This document shows positions 51,049-58,854 of a stretch of DNA of 64,000 nt, piece after piece. The notes beneath the pieces are model-generated. The model did no database searches, had not been told where the DNA came from, and saw only the letters and a program-made list of their open reading frames with translations. Positions within the stretch are counted from its first letter, which is position 1. The number at the start of each line of letters is the position of its first letter. The position numbers and the translations under genes were made by a program. This DNA comes from Roseomonas marmotae (GTDB lineage: Bacteria > Pseudomonadota > Alphaproteobacteria > Acetobacterales > Acetobacteraceae), in assembly GCF_017654485.1 (NCBI RefSeq), contig NZ_CP061091.1:3106501-3170500 (forward strand), written 5' to 3'.

Positions 51049-52593
51049 ATGCCGCATCCCAGGCCCGTCATGCTCGTCATCCTCGATGGCTGGGGCTGGC
51101 GGGAGGAAGCGGCGGACAACGCCGTGCGGCAGGCCCGAACGCCGTGCTTCGACACGCTCTGGGCCACCGGCCCGCACGCCTTCCTGCGCACCAGCGGCCC
51201 CGATGTCGGCCTGCCCGCGGGGCAGATGGGCAATTCCGAGGTCGGCCACCTGAATCTCGGCGCCGGGCGCGTGGTGATGCAGGACCTGCCGCGCATCGAC
51301 GCCGCCGTGGCCGATGGCTCCCTGGCGAAGATCCCGCAGGTGCAGGACCTGATCGCCAGGCTCCGCGCCAGCGGCGGCACGCTGCACCTGATGGGCCTGC
51401 TCTCGCCGGGCGGCGTGCACAGCCACCAGGATCACGCGCTGGCCCTGGCCAGGATCTTCGCCGGCGCCGGCATCCCCGTCGCCATCCATGCCTGGACGGA
51501 TGGGCGCGACACGCCCCCCAATGCCAGCCCGGAATACCTGGCCGCCTTCGAGCCGAAGCTGCCTGCCGGCGCCCGCATCGTCACCCTCTGCGGCCGCTAC
51601 TACGCCATGGACCGCGACAACCGCTGGGAGCGGGTGAAGCAGGCCTGGGACGCCATGGCCCTGGGCCAGGCGCCGAAGGCGTCCAGCGCCGCCGCCGCCA
51701 TCGAGACCGCCCATGCCACGGGCAAGACCGATGAATTCATCCCCGCCGCCGTCATCGGCGATTATGCCGGGATGCGCGACGGCGACGCGCTGCTCTGCTT
51801 CAACTTCCGTGCCGACCGCGTGCGGCAGATCATGACCGCGCTGGTGGACCCGCAGTTCAAGGGCTTCGAGCGCCCGGCCATGCCGAAGCTGGTGGGTGCC
51901 GCCGGCATGACCCAGTACTCGACCGCGCTGGATGTGTATCTCACCACGCTTTTCCCGCCGCAGTCGATGCAGGATATCCTGGGCGCCGTGGTCTCGGCCG
52001 CCGGCAAGCGGCAGATGCGCATGGCGGAGACGGAGAAGTATCCGCATGTCACCTACTTCTTCAACGGCGGCGGGGAAGTGCCCTTCGCCGGCGAGGAACG
52101 CGTGATGGTCCCCTCCCCCAAGGTCGCGACCTATGACCTGCAGCCGGAGATGTCGGCGCCCGAGCTGGCGCAGAAGGCGGTAGAGGCCATCAACTCCGCC
52201 CAGTACGACCTGATCGTGCTGAACTTCGCCAATGCCGACATGGTCGGCCATACCGGCAGCCTGGAAGCCGCGACGAAGGCCTGCGAGGTGGTGGATGCCG
52301 GGCTGGCCCGCATTGTGGACGCCGTGCGTGCCCAGGGCGGCGCCCTGCTGGTGACCGCCGACCACGGCAATGCCGAATTGATGCGCGACCCGAGGACAGG
52401 TGGCCCGCACACCGCCCATACCACCAACAAGGTGCCGGTGGTGCTGGTCGGCGGCCCGCCGGGCGCGGTGTTGCATGAGGGCCGGCTGGCCGATGTGGCG
52501 CCGACCCTGCTGGCGCTGATGGGCCTGCCCCAGCCGGCGGCCATGACCGGCCGGAGCCTGATCGGCACGGAAGCGGCCGGGACGGGCGGATAG
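51049..52593 (+). CDS. gpmI: 2,3-bisphosphoglycerate-independent phosphoglycerate mutase
   Basis: GpmI interconverts 3- and 2-phosphoglycerate in glycolysis and gluconeogenesis using two Mn(II) ions and a Ser nucleophile. It has 514 residues, the standard length. The metal-binding start is VILDGWGWRE (Asp13), the nucleophile is Ser63 in GQMGNSEVGHLNLGAG, and WTDGRDTPP, NFRADRVRQI and VTADHGNAELMRD are further conserved sites. AGGAG precedes the ATG; an extension upstream is not supported. It overlaps the envC-like start by one base; the order gpmI-envC-deacetylase also occurs in E. coli (gpmM-envC-yibQ). Confidence 0.97.
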   Translation: MPHPRPVMLVILDGWGWREEAADNAVRQARTPCFDTLWATGPHAFLRTSGPDVGLPAGQMGNSEVGHLNLGAGRVVMQDLPRIDAAVADGSLAKIPQVQDLIARLRASGGTLHLMGLLSPGGVHSHQDHALALARIFAGAGIPVAIHAWTDGRDTPPNASPEYLAAFEPKLPAGARIVTLCGRYYAMDRDNRWERVKQAWDAMALGQAPKASSAAAAIETAHATGKTDEFIPAAVIGDYAGMRDGDALLCFNFRADRVRQIMTALVDPQFKGFERPAMPKLVGAAGMTQYSTALDVYLTTLFPPQSMQDILGAVVSAAGKRQMRMAETEKYPHVTYFFNGGGEVPFAGEERVMVPSPKVATYDLQPEMSAPELAQKAVEAINSAQYDLIVLNFANADMVGHTGSLEAATKACEVVDAGLARIVDAVRAQGGALLVTADHGNAELMRDPRTGGPHTAHTTNKVPVVLVGGPPGAVLHEGRLADVAPTLLALMGLPQPAAMTGRSLIGTEAAGTGG

Positions 52594-53951
52594 TGCCGGC
52601 GCGGGGGTCCCCCCCGGGCCGGCTACTGGCCGCGCTGCTGGGCGGCCTGGCATCCGCCGCCCTGCCTCCGCTGGCCGCCGGCCTTTCCATCCCCGCCGCC
52701 GCCCAGCAGCCCAGCCCGCGCAGCCTGCGCGATGCCGAGCGCATCGCCCGTGAAGCCGGCGCCGCCGCCGAGGCGGCGCAGGCGGCCGCGCGCGCCGCCG
52801 AGGCCGCCGAGCGCCAGCTGGCCGAGCAGCGCGCCGCCGCCGGCCGCCGCGCCGTGGCGGCCGATGCGGCGCTGGATGCGGCCAGCGGCCGCGCCCGCGC
52901 CGCCGCCGCCGACCGCGACGCCGCCATCGAGGAGCTGAACCGCCAGGCCGCGGCCCTGGCTCCCTTGCTGCCGCTGATGGCCCGCCTGGGCCTCTGGCCG
53001 GCCGAGACGCTGCTGGCCGTGCCCACCGACCCTGAAACGGCCCTGCGCGGTACGCTGGTGCTGCGCAGTCTGGCGCGGCAGGTGGCCACCGAGGCCGCCG
53101 CCTTGAGGGCCGCCCAGCAGAAGGCCACCGCCGCCAGCGGCAAGGCGGAGCAGGAGGGCCTTGCCCTGGCCGAGGCCCGGGACGAGGCCCGCGCTGCCGC
53201 GGCCGAGGTGGAGGCCGCCCTGGCCGTCGCCCGCACCCACCGCACCGCGGCGCAGTCCGCGGCGGCCGAGGCCGCCAGGGAGGCCGCCACCGCCGCCGCC
53301 CGGGCCGAGGATATCCGTGGCATGCTGGAGCGGCTGGAGGAGGAGCGGAAGCGCGCCGAGGCCGAGGCCCGCGCCAGCGAGGCGCGCGAGCGTGCCGCTG
53401 CCGAGCGCGCCGCCCGGCAGCAGGCCGCCGCCCTGGCCGCCCGCCAGCGCGCCGCCCGCGACGCCGAGGCCCGTGCCGGCATCCAGCGGGAGCGCGAGGC
53501 GCTGGAGGCGCGCGAGACCGCACGGCGCGAGGCCGCCGCCCGCCCCCGGGCCCCGGAACCCGCCCCCGGTGGCCGTGCCGTGCCGGTGGCGGGGCGGCTG
53601 ACGCGGGATTTCGGCGCTTCCGGCGCCGGTGGTCCGGCGCGTGGCCTGACCTATGCCGCCCCGCCCGGCGCGCGCGTGGTCAGCCCCTGCGGCGGCCGCG
53701 CCGTCTTCTCCGGCCCCTTCCGCAGCTACGGGCTGCTGCTGATCGTCGATTGCGGCAACGGCCATCACTTCGTCCTGGCCGGGCTGGACCGGCTGGATGC
53801 CGAGGCCGGGTCACGCCTTCTGGCGGGAGAGCCAGTGGGGGTTCTCGGCAGCGGCGATTCAGGCGATGGTGGCAGGGCAACGCTCTATGTCGAGTTGCGG
53901 CGTAACGGCCAGCCGGTCGATCCGAAAGGATGGTTCCGGGTCAGGGGATAA
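52593..53951 (+). CDS. EnvC-like murein hydrolase activator
   Basis: EnvC-family protein of 452 residues: signal peptide (LLAALLGGLASAALPPLAAG, about residues 11-30), a long Ala/Glu/Arg-rich coiled coil (about 40-300) and a C-terminal LytM/M23-type domain (about 325-450). The zinc ligands of active M23 peptidases are missing: the HxxxD region reads RGLTYAAPPGARV, and the later His motif is also changed. As with E. coli EnvC, it should therefore activate cell-wall amidases at the division site rather than cut peptidoglycan itself. The start is a GTG sharing one base with the gpmI stop. The extreme Ala-rich coiled coil makes shadow frames long. Confidence 0.9.
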   Translation: MPARGSPPGRLLAALLGGLASAALPPLAAGLSIPAAAQQPSPRSLRDAERIAREAGAAAEAAQAAARAAEAAERQLAEQRAAAGRRAVAADAALDAASGRARAAAADRDAAIEELNRQAAALAPLLPLMARLGLWPAETLLAVPTDPETALRGTLVLRSLARQVATEAAALRAAQQKATAASGKAEQEGLALAEARDEARAAAAEVEAALAVARTHRTAAQSAAAEAAREAATAAARAEDIRGMLERLEEERKRAEAEARASEARERAAAERAARQQAAALAARQRAARDAEARAGIQREREALEARETARREAAARPRAPEPAPGGRAVPVAGRLTRDFGASGAGGPARGLTYAAPPGARVVSPCGGRAVFSGPFRSYGLLLIVDCGNGHHFVLAGLDRLDAEAGSRLLAGEPVGVLGSGDSGDGGRATLYVELRRNGQPVDPKGWFRVRG

Positions 53952-54113
53952 CCGGTTCCGGCGGCGGCAACGTCTCGGAATGTAAAACCCCGGGCCGCGG
54001 AACGGATGTTGCTTTAGGGTTTCCGGGCGCCCCATGGTGGATGGCCTTGGGGAAGGCCCGGGGACTTCCCGGTGGTGACGATAAGGATCGCGGACCGAAT
54101 GAAGGGTCACAGC

Positions 54114-55496
54114 ATGAAGCCTGGTTTGCGCATGGTGGGCGTGGTGGCGGCGGCTTTCGCCGCAGGGGCCGCGCTGGGGCCAGTGGTGGCGCCGCCGATC
54201 GTCTCCGCTGTCGCCCAGGAGAGCAACAGCCGCGCCGAGACCTACCGGATGCTGGAACTGTTCGGCGACGTGTTCGAGCGCGTCAGGGCCGAATATGTCG
54301 AGCCCGTCAATGACCGCGAGGTCATCGAGGCCGCCATCAACGGCATGCTGCAGGGCCTGGACCCACATAGCAGCTACATGAACACCCGCTCCTTCCGCGA
54401 CATGCAGGTGCAGACGCGGGGCGAGTTCGGCGGCCTGGGCATCGAGGTCAGCCAGGAAGGCGGCTACGTCAAGGTCATCAGCCCGATCGACGAGACCCCC
54501 GCGGCCAAGGCGGGCGTCAAGCCGGGCGACCTGATCACGCATCTCAACGGCGAGTCGGTGCAGGGCCTGAGCCTGCAGGAGGCCGTGGAGAAGATGCGCG
54601 GCGAGCGTGGCAGCCGCATCCAGCTGACCATCCGCCGCCCGGGCGCCGAGAGCCCGATCGAGATGAGCCTGACGCGCGAGGTGATCCGCCCGCAGGTGGC
54701 GCGCTTCCGGCTGGAGGGCAATGACGTCGGCTATGTCCGCCTCTCCTCCTTCAACGAGCAGACGGATGCGGCGCTGCGCAATGCCATCAGCACCATGCGG
54801 AAGCAGTCCGGGGACAAGCTGAAGGGGATCGTCCTCGACCTCCGCAACAATCCCGGCGGATTGCTGGACCAGGCGGTGCAGGTCGCCGACGACTTCCTGA
54901 CCCAGGGCGAGATCGTCTCCACCCGCGCCCGCCGCACCGAGGATTCGCAGCGCTGGAACGCCAAGGCCGGCGACATCACCGGCGACCTGCATGTGGTCGT
55001 GCTGGTCAATGGCGGCAGCGCCTCGGCCAGCGAGATCGTGGCCGGCGCCCTGCAGGACCATCGCCGCGCGGTGGTGCTGGGCACCAAGTCCTTCGGCAAG
55101 GGCAGCGTGCAGACCGTCATGCCGATCCCCGGCAACGGCGCCATCCGCCTGACCACCGCCCGCTACTACACGCCCTCCGGCCGCTCCATCCAGGGCCTGG
55201 GCATCACGCCGGATATCGAGGTGCTGGCGACGCGGGAGGAAGGGAATGCGCCGCTGCGCGACCGTGAGGCTGATCTGCGCCGCGCGCTCCGCAACGACAA
55301 CGACACGCATGAAGTGCCGCCCCTGCCGCCGCTCAACCTGCCGGCCGGGGTGAAGGAGCGCGTGCAGCGGATGCCGCCGGAAGGCGCGCCGTCCTTCGAC
55401 GCGACCAAGCCGGAGACCGACTTCCAGCTGCAGCAGGCCATTGGCTTCCTGCGGGCCTGGACGGCGGCCGAACCGCAGCGTCGCGCTTCGCGCTGA
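54114..55496 (+). CDS. ctpA: Carboxy-terminal processing protease (CtpA, S41 family)
   Basis: Periplasmic C-terminal processing peptidase, about 460 residues. It has a signal peptide (MKPGLRMVGVVAAAFAAGAA, ending near VAQE), a helical N-domain with LDPHSSYMN, a PDZ domain (about 80-160, with GGLGIEVSQEGGYVKVISPIDETPAAKAG) and the S41 domain with the catalytic Ser in NGGSASASEIVAGAL and the Lys in KSFGKGSVQT. Three starts are possible (GTG 54072, ATG 54099, ATG 54114); the last has GAAGGG 7 bases upstream. Its position after gpmI-envC and before the deacetylase is conserved in many alphaproteobacteria and suggests work on envelope or division proteins. Confidence 0.95.
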   Translation: MKPGLRMVGVVAAAFAAGAALGPVVAPPIVSAVAQESNSRAETYRMLELFGDVFERVRAEYVEPVNDREVIEAAINGMLQGLDPHSSYMNTRSFRDMQVQTRGEFGGLGIEVSQEGGYVKVISPIDETPAAKAGVKPGDLITHLNGESVQGLSLQEAVEKMRGERGSRIQLTIRRPGAESPIEMSLTREVIRPQVARFRLEGNDVGYVRLSSFNEQTDAALRNAISTMRKQSGDKLKGIVLDLRNNPGGLLDQAVQVADDFLTQGEIVSTRARRTEDSQRWNAKAGDITGDLHVVVLVNGGSASASEIVAGALQDHRRAVVLGTKSFGKGSVQTVMPIPGNGAIRLTTARYYTPSGRSIQGLGITPDIEVLATREEGNAPLRDREADLRRALRNDNDTHEVPPLPPLNLPAGVKERVQRMPPEGAPSFDATKPETDFQLQQAIGFLRAWTAAEPQRRASR

Positions 55497-55509
55497 CGAG
55501 GCGGCATCG

Positions 55510-56520
55510 ATGAGCCCGGCCCCTCCTCCGGGCCGGAGCCTCTGGCGGGCGCTCGTGCTGTTCTGGGTGGTGGTGACGCTGGGTGCGGGCGGCACGCTGG
55601 GCGTGCTGGCCTGGCTCGGCGCCCCGCCCGCCCTGGCGCCCCGCGCCCTGGTGCCGCCACCCCAGGCGGCGCCGGAGGATGAACCCGCCGCCTCGGAGCC
55701 CATGCCTGCCAGGCCAGCGATGGAAGCCCGCGCGCCCGCCCCGGTTCCCGAGACGCTGCCCTCCGCGCCGGAACCGGCCGCGCCCCTGGCCCTGCCCGAG
55801 GCACCGGAACCGCCGCCGCTGCCCAGCGCCGGCATGACCAGGACCGAGCATCCGATACCGCCGCCCGACCCGGCGCTGCTGGAGCAGGGCGAGGCCGGTC
55901 CCCTGCCGCGCATCGGCGCCGATGGGCGGGAGCCGCGCCAGGCCTATGCACGCGCCTTCGACCGGGCCGATACGCGCCCGCGCGTGGCGCTGGCGGTGAT
56001 GGGCGCCAGCGAGCCGGCGTTGCGCCGCCTGCCCGGTCCCGTTGGCCTGGCCCTGGCCGAGGGCCCGGCGGGGCTGCTGGAGGCCGCGCGGGCGCGGGGC
56101 ATGGAGACCCTGCTGCTGCTGCCGGCCGAGATCGACGCGCCGGACCCCGTCCTGGCGCGCTTCACCGGCTATGTCGGCGCGCTGGGGGCGGGGGAGGTGC
56201 CGGGCTGGATGCAGCAGGCGCTCAGGGAACGCGGCCTCCTGCTGGTGGATGCACGCCCCGGCGGGGCGACGCCTGCCCAGGCCTGGGGCCGCGCCGCCGA
56301 CCTGTTACTGGAAGCGGCGCCGACGCGTGGCGAGATCGACCGGCAACTGGCGGAACTGGAGCGGCTGGCGCGGGAGCGCGGCTCGGCGCTGGGCATCCTG
56401 CCGGGTCCCCAGCCGCTGATGGTGGAACGTGTGGCCGCCTGGGCAGCAGGATTGCCCGAGAGAGGACTTGTGCTCGCGCCCGTGACGGCCATGATCCGGC
56501 GTCCCAGCGCCGAAAGGTAA
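55510..56520 (+). CDS. Divergent polysaccharide deacetylase family protein (YibQ-like)
   Basis: Membrane-anchored protein of 336 residues. It has one N-terminal helix (about 10-33), a long Pro/Ala/Glu linker (about 40-120) and a C-terminal domain of the divergent polysaccharide deacetylase family (YibQ-like; about 125-330). RVALAVMGASEPALRRLPGPVGLALA corresponds to the first strand, and GLLLVDARPG and GSALGILPGPQPLMVERVAAWAAGL to later ones. It starts 13 bases after the ctpA stop and ends just before rppH. The enzymatic activity of the family is not established; context suggests a cell-wall role with EnvC and CtpA. Confidence 0.88.
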   Translation: MSPAPPPGRSLWRALVLFWVVVTLGAGGTLGVLAWLGAPPALAPRALVPPPQAAPEDEPAASEPMPARPAMEARAPAPVPETLPSAPEPAAPLALPEAPEPPPLPSAGMTRTEHPIPPPDPALLEQGEAGPLPRIGADGREPRQAYARAFDRADTRPRVALAVMGASEPALRRLPGPVGLALAEGPAGLLEAARARGMETLLLLPAEIDAPDPVLARFTGYVGALGAGEVPGWMQQALRERGLLLVDARPGGATPAQAWGRAADLLLEAAPTRGEIDRQLAELERLARERGSALGILPGPQPLMVERVAAWAAGLPERGLVLAPVTAMIRRPSAER

Positions 56521-56525
56521 CTGCC

Positions 56526-57008
56526 ATGTCCGACCTGCCCTATCGCCGCAATGTGGGTGCCGCGCTGTTCAACCGCGACGGCCAGGTGCTGATCGCCCGC
56601 CGCGCCGATTTGCCCTCCGGCGCCGCCGCCTGGCAGTTGCCGCAGGGCGGGCTGGAGGAGGGCGAGGACCCCCGCGCCGCCGTGCTGCGCGAATTGTTCG
56701 AGGAGATCGGCATCGCCAGGGTCGAGATCATCGGCGAGATGCAGGACTGGCTGCATTACGACCTGCCGGACGAGCTGATCGGCAAGGCGCTGGGCGGGCG
56801 CTATCGCGGCCAGATGCAGAAATGGTTCGCCCTCCGCTTCACGGGTGAGGATCGCGAGATCCGCCTGGACCTGGACCCCCATCCGGAATTCGATGCCTGG
56901 CGCTGGGCGGATCTCACGGAACTGCCTGCCCTGGCCGTGGCCTTCCGCAAGCCGGTCTACAGCCGCCTGGTGCGGGAATTCGCGCGCTTCGCCACGCCGA
57001 AGGCCTGA
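56526..57008 (+). CDS. rppH: RNA pyrophosphohydrolase (Nudix)
   Basis: RppH converts the 5' triphosphate of mRNA to a monophosphate and so starts RNase E-dependent decay. It has 160 residues. LPYRRNVGAALFNRDGQVLIARR is the family N-terminus, and the Nudix box runs from GGLEEGED to RELFEEIG (about 39-60) with the metal-binding Glu residues intact. YDLPDELIGKALGGRYRGQMQKWFALRF is typical of RppH. It lies 5 bases after the deacetylase gene and ends the envelope block. A palindromic hairpin covers its stop region, facing the convergent malonyl-CoA decarboxylase gene. Confidence 0.96.
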   Translation: MSDLPYRRNVGAALFNRDGQVLIARRADLPSGAAAWQLPQGGLEEGEDPRAAVLRELFEEIGIARVEIIGEMQDWLHYDLPDELIGKALGGRYRGQMQKWFALRFTGEDREIRLDLDPHPEFDAWRWADLTELPALAVAFRKPVYSRLVREFARFATPKA

Positions 57009-57029
57009 GGCGCCGCCGCGGCGGCGCCT
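57008..57029. terminator. GC palindrome between rppH and malonyl-CoA decarboxylase
   Basis: AGGCGCCGCC-GC-GGCGGCGCCT, a near-perfect 22-bp palindrome that begins at the last base of the rppH stop and lies 8 bases beyond the end of the convergent gene. It can form a hairpin in either transcript. No T-run follows beyond two bases. Confidence 0.5.
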
Positions 57030-57036
57030 TGGCCGG

Positions 57037-58431
57037 CTAGCGCCCGCCGCGCGCCAGCTTGCGAAGCGCCGCAGGGGCGGCGCGGCTACCCTCGCCCACA
57101 TAAGCCTCGTGGTAGTCCTCGATCTTCGCGGGATCGTAGAGGTAGTTCACCATGAAGCTGAGGCTCTCCTTCAGCCCCTTCTCCGAGATGTCGCCACGCC
57201 AGTTGATCCGCTCCACCCTCGCGCCGTTGGAGAGGTGGAAATGCCCGACCGGGTCGCGGGCCCGGCGGCCATCCCGTCCGGTCTCCAGCACCAGGTAGCG
57301 GGCGCAGAGGCGCGTCAGTACCGGCTCCGCCTTGCCGATCCAGGCAAGAGAGAGCGGGCGGCGGGCGGCCAGAACCAGCAGCAGGGCGGAGATGCCGTCC
57401 GGCGTGCCGGCGGCCTCGGCCAGGGCCTTCGACTCCTCCTCCGTCAGCAGGCCGGGTTCCTCCTTCACCTCCTCCAGCCAACGGCGGAAGCCGGGGATGG
57501 GCGAGAGGGTGGCGAAGGTCTTCAGCCCCCGCAGTTCCTCCTGCAACAGGGCGACCACGCGCTTGATCAGTGAATTGCCGAAGGAGATGCCATCCAGCCC
57601 GCGCTGGCAGTTGTTGATGGAATAGAAGATGGCGGTATCCGCCAGCCGGGGGTCGAGCACCGGCGCCTTCTCGTCCAGCAGCTTCTGCACGGAACCGGAG
57701 AGGCCCTTCACCAGCGCCACCTCGACGAAGATCAGCGGCTCCTCCGGCATGCGCGGGTGGAAGAAGGCGTAGCAGCGGCGGTCGGAATCCAGCCGGTTCT
57801 TCAGGTCCCGCCAGGTGCGGATGCGATGCACGGCCTCATAGCCCACCAGCTTCTCCAGCAGCGAGGCCGGGGAATCCCAGTCGATCCGCCGCAGCTCCAG
57901 GAAGCCCAGGTCGAACCAGCTGGCCAGCAGACCGCAGAGGTCGCGCTCCAGCGCCTTCAGCATGGGGTCCTGGCCCATGAGCCGCATCAGGTCGGCCCGC
58001 ATATCCACCAGGAACTTCATGCCGTCGGGGATGGCGGTGAACTGCGTCAGCAGCTTCAGGCGCGGCGGCTCCAGCGCCTGCCGCAGCCGGGCCTTGGCGG
58101 CGGCGCGGGAGGCGGGGTCCTTCGCCGCGCTGACCTCGGCCATCGCGGCCTCGACGGCTTTGAAATCCGAATCGAACCCAGCCAGGGCCTGGAAGAAGGC
58201 CAGCCGATCCGCTGCCTCCGGCGCCGTCTGATAGGACTGGGCCAGCCCCGCCGCGCGGGCGCGGGCCGAGACCTCCCCGCCCGGCGCTTCCAGGCAGGCG
58301 CGCATCCGCGCCTCCCAGGACGCATCGGCCGAAGTTGCGCCGACCGAGGCCGCCATATCCCTCCAGAGCAGGGAAACCCGCTTCCAGGCCCGATCAAGCA
58401 ACCCTACTTCGGCAACGGCGACGTCTGACAT
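57037..58431 (-). CDS. Malonyl-CoA decarboxylase
   Basis: Malonyl-CoA decarboxylase of 464 residues (MCD family), which turns malonyl-CoA into acetyl-CoA and CO2. An N-terminal helical domain (about 1-190) is followed by the GNAT-fold catalytic domain. IFYSINNCQRGLDGISFGNSLIKRVV contains the conserved Ser/Asn region, and FATLSPIPGFRRWL and the C-terminal HFHLSNGARVERINWRGD hold further active-site residues, including the catalytic His. AGGGGGT lies ahead of the ATG at 58431; a longer open frame upstream is not family-like. No malonyl-CoA synthetase gene is adjacent. It probably clears malonyl-CoA or supports malonate use. Confidence 0.94.
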   Translation of the reverse strand: MSDVAVAEVGLLDRAWKRVSLLWRDMAASVGATSADASWEARMRACLEAPGGEVSARARAAGLAQSYQTAPEAADRLAFFQALAGFDSDFKAVEAAMAEVSAAKDPASRAAAKARLRQALEPPRLKLLTQFTAIPDGMKFLVDMRADLMRLMGQDPMLKALERDLCGLLASWFDLGFLELRRIDWDSPASLLEKLVGYEAVHRIRTWRDLKNRLDSDRRCYAFFHPRMPEEPLIFVEVALVKGLSGSVQKLLDEKAPVLDPRLADTAIFYSINNCQRGLDGISFGNSLIKRVVALLQEELRGLKTFATLSPIPGFRRWLEEVKEEPGLLTEEESKALAEAAGTPDGISALLLVLAARRPLSLAWIGKAEPVLTRLCARYLVLETGRDGRRARDPVGHFHLSNGARVERINWRGDISEKGLKESLSFMVNYLYDPAKIEDYHEAYVGEGSRAAPAALRKLARGGR

Positions 58432-58519
58432 GAAACCCCCTCTGCGGCAGGGCGACAGGCCCCTGGCACTGAAACCTGGAGAAACATCTGGTGAGCATCC
58501 TGCCGGAAGCCAGACGGTT

Positions 58520-58560
58520 CCGGAAGGGGCTTGCCATGCAGTGCAGCAAGCCCCTTCCGG
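58520..58560. repeat. 15-bp perfect inverted repeat (stem-loop)
   Basis: CCGGAAGGGGCTTGC and GCAAGCCCCTTCCGG enclose an 11-base loop. It lies 30 bases beyond the stop of the small exported-protein gene and 89 bases ahead of the malonyl-CoA decarboxylase start, both on the minus strand. It could end the small gene's transcript or structure the leader of the next. The minus-strand sequence after it (AACCGTCTGG) is not T-rich. Confidence 0.75.
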
Positions 58561-58589
58561 CTCCAGGAACATCCCTGACGCGGCGAGGT

Positions 58590-58787
58590 TTACTGCGCGA
58601 GCAGGGTAGCAGGCGGAAATGGCTGTTCGGTTACCGCCGTCCCCACCGGGCCGGCATCATGCGGGCTGGGGGCCTGTGCCTGGGCCGGCAGGGTCAGGGC
58701 CAGCATGGTCGCCAGAACCATCGGTCGCAGCCGGGCGGGACTTCGGCGCGGTTGCCTGAAGATCGGGCGTGTACGGTGCCGCAGCAT
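58590..58787 (-). CDS. Small exported protein of unknown function
   Basis: Predicted exported protein of 65 residues: a very basic N-terminus (MLRHRTRPIFRQPRRSPARLR), a hydrophobic core (PMVLATMLALTLPAQ) with a likely cleavage at AQAQA, and a short mature part of about 25 residues. The ribosome-binding site AAGGAGGAGAAG directly before the ATG is among the strongest in the window, which is the main reason to accept it. The product matches no family I know. It is on the same strand as, and upstream of, the malonyl-CoA decarboxylase gene, separated by a 15-bp stem-loop. Confidence 0.62.
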   Translation of the reverse strand: MLRHRTRPIFRQPRRSPARLRPMVLATMLALTLPAQAQAPSPHDAGPVGTAVTEQPFPPATLLAQ

Positions 58788-58854
58788 CTTCTCCTCCTTG
58801 CCGTCTGCGATAACAAGGAAACGAAGCGGCGGGGACGACGTTGCCTGCGGCCCC

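Noticed and set aside
51028..53523. 831-codon minus-strand open frame opposite gpmI and envC
   Set aside because: Low-complexity Arg/Pro/Ala composition and complete overlap with two secure genes. It is a shadow of codon bias.
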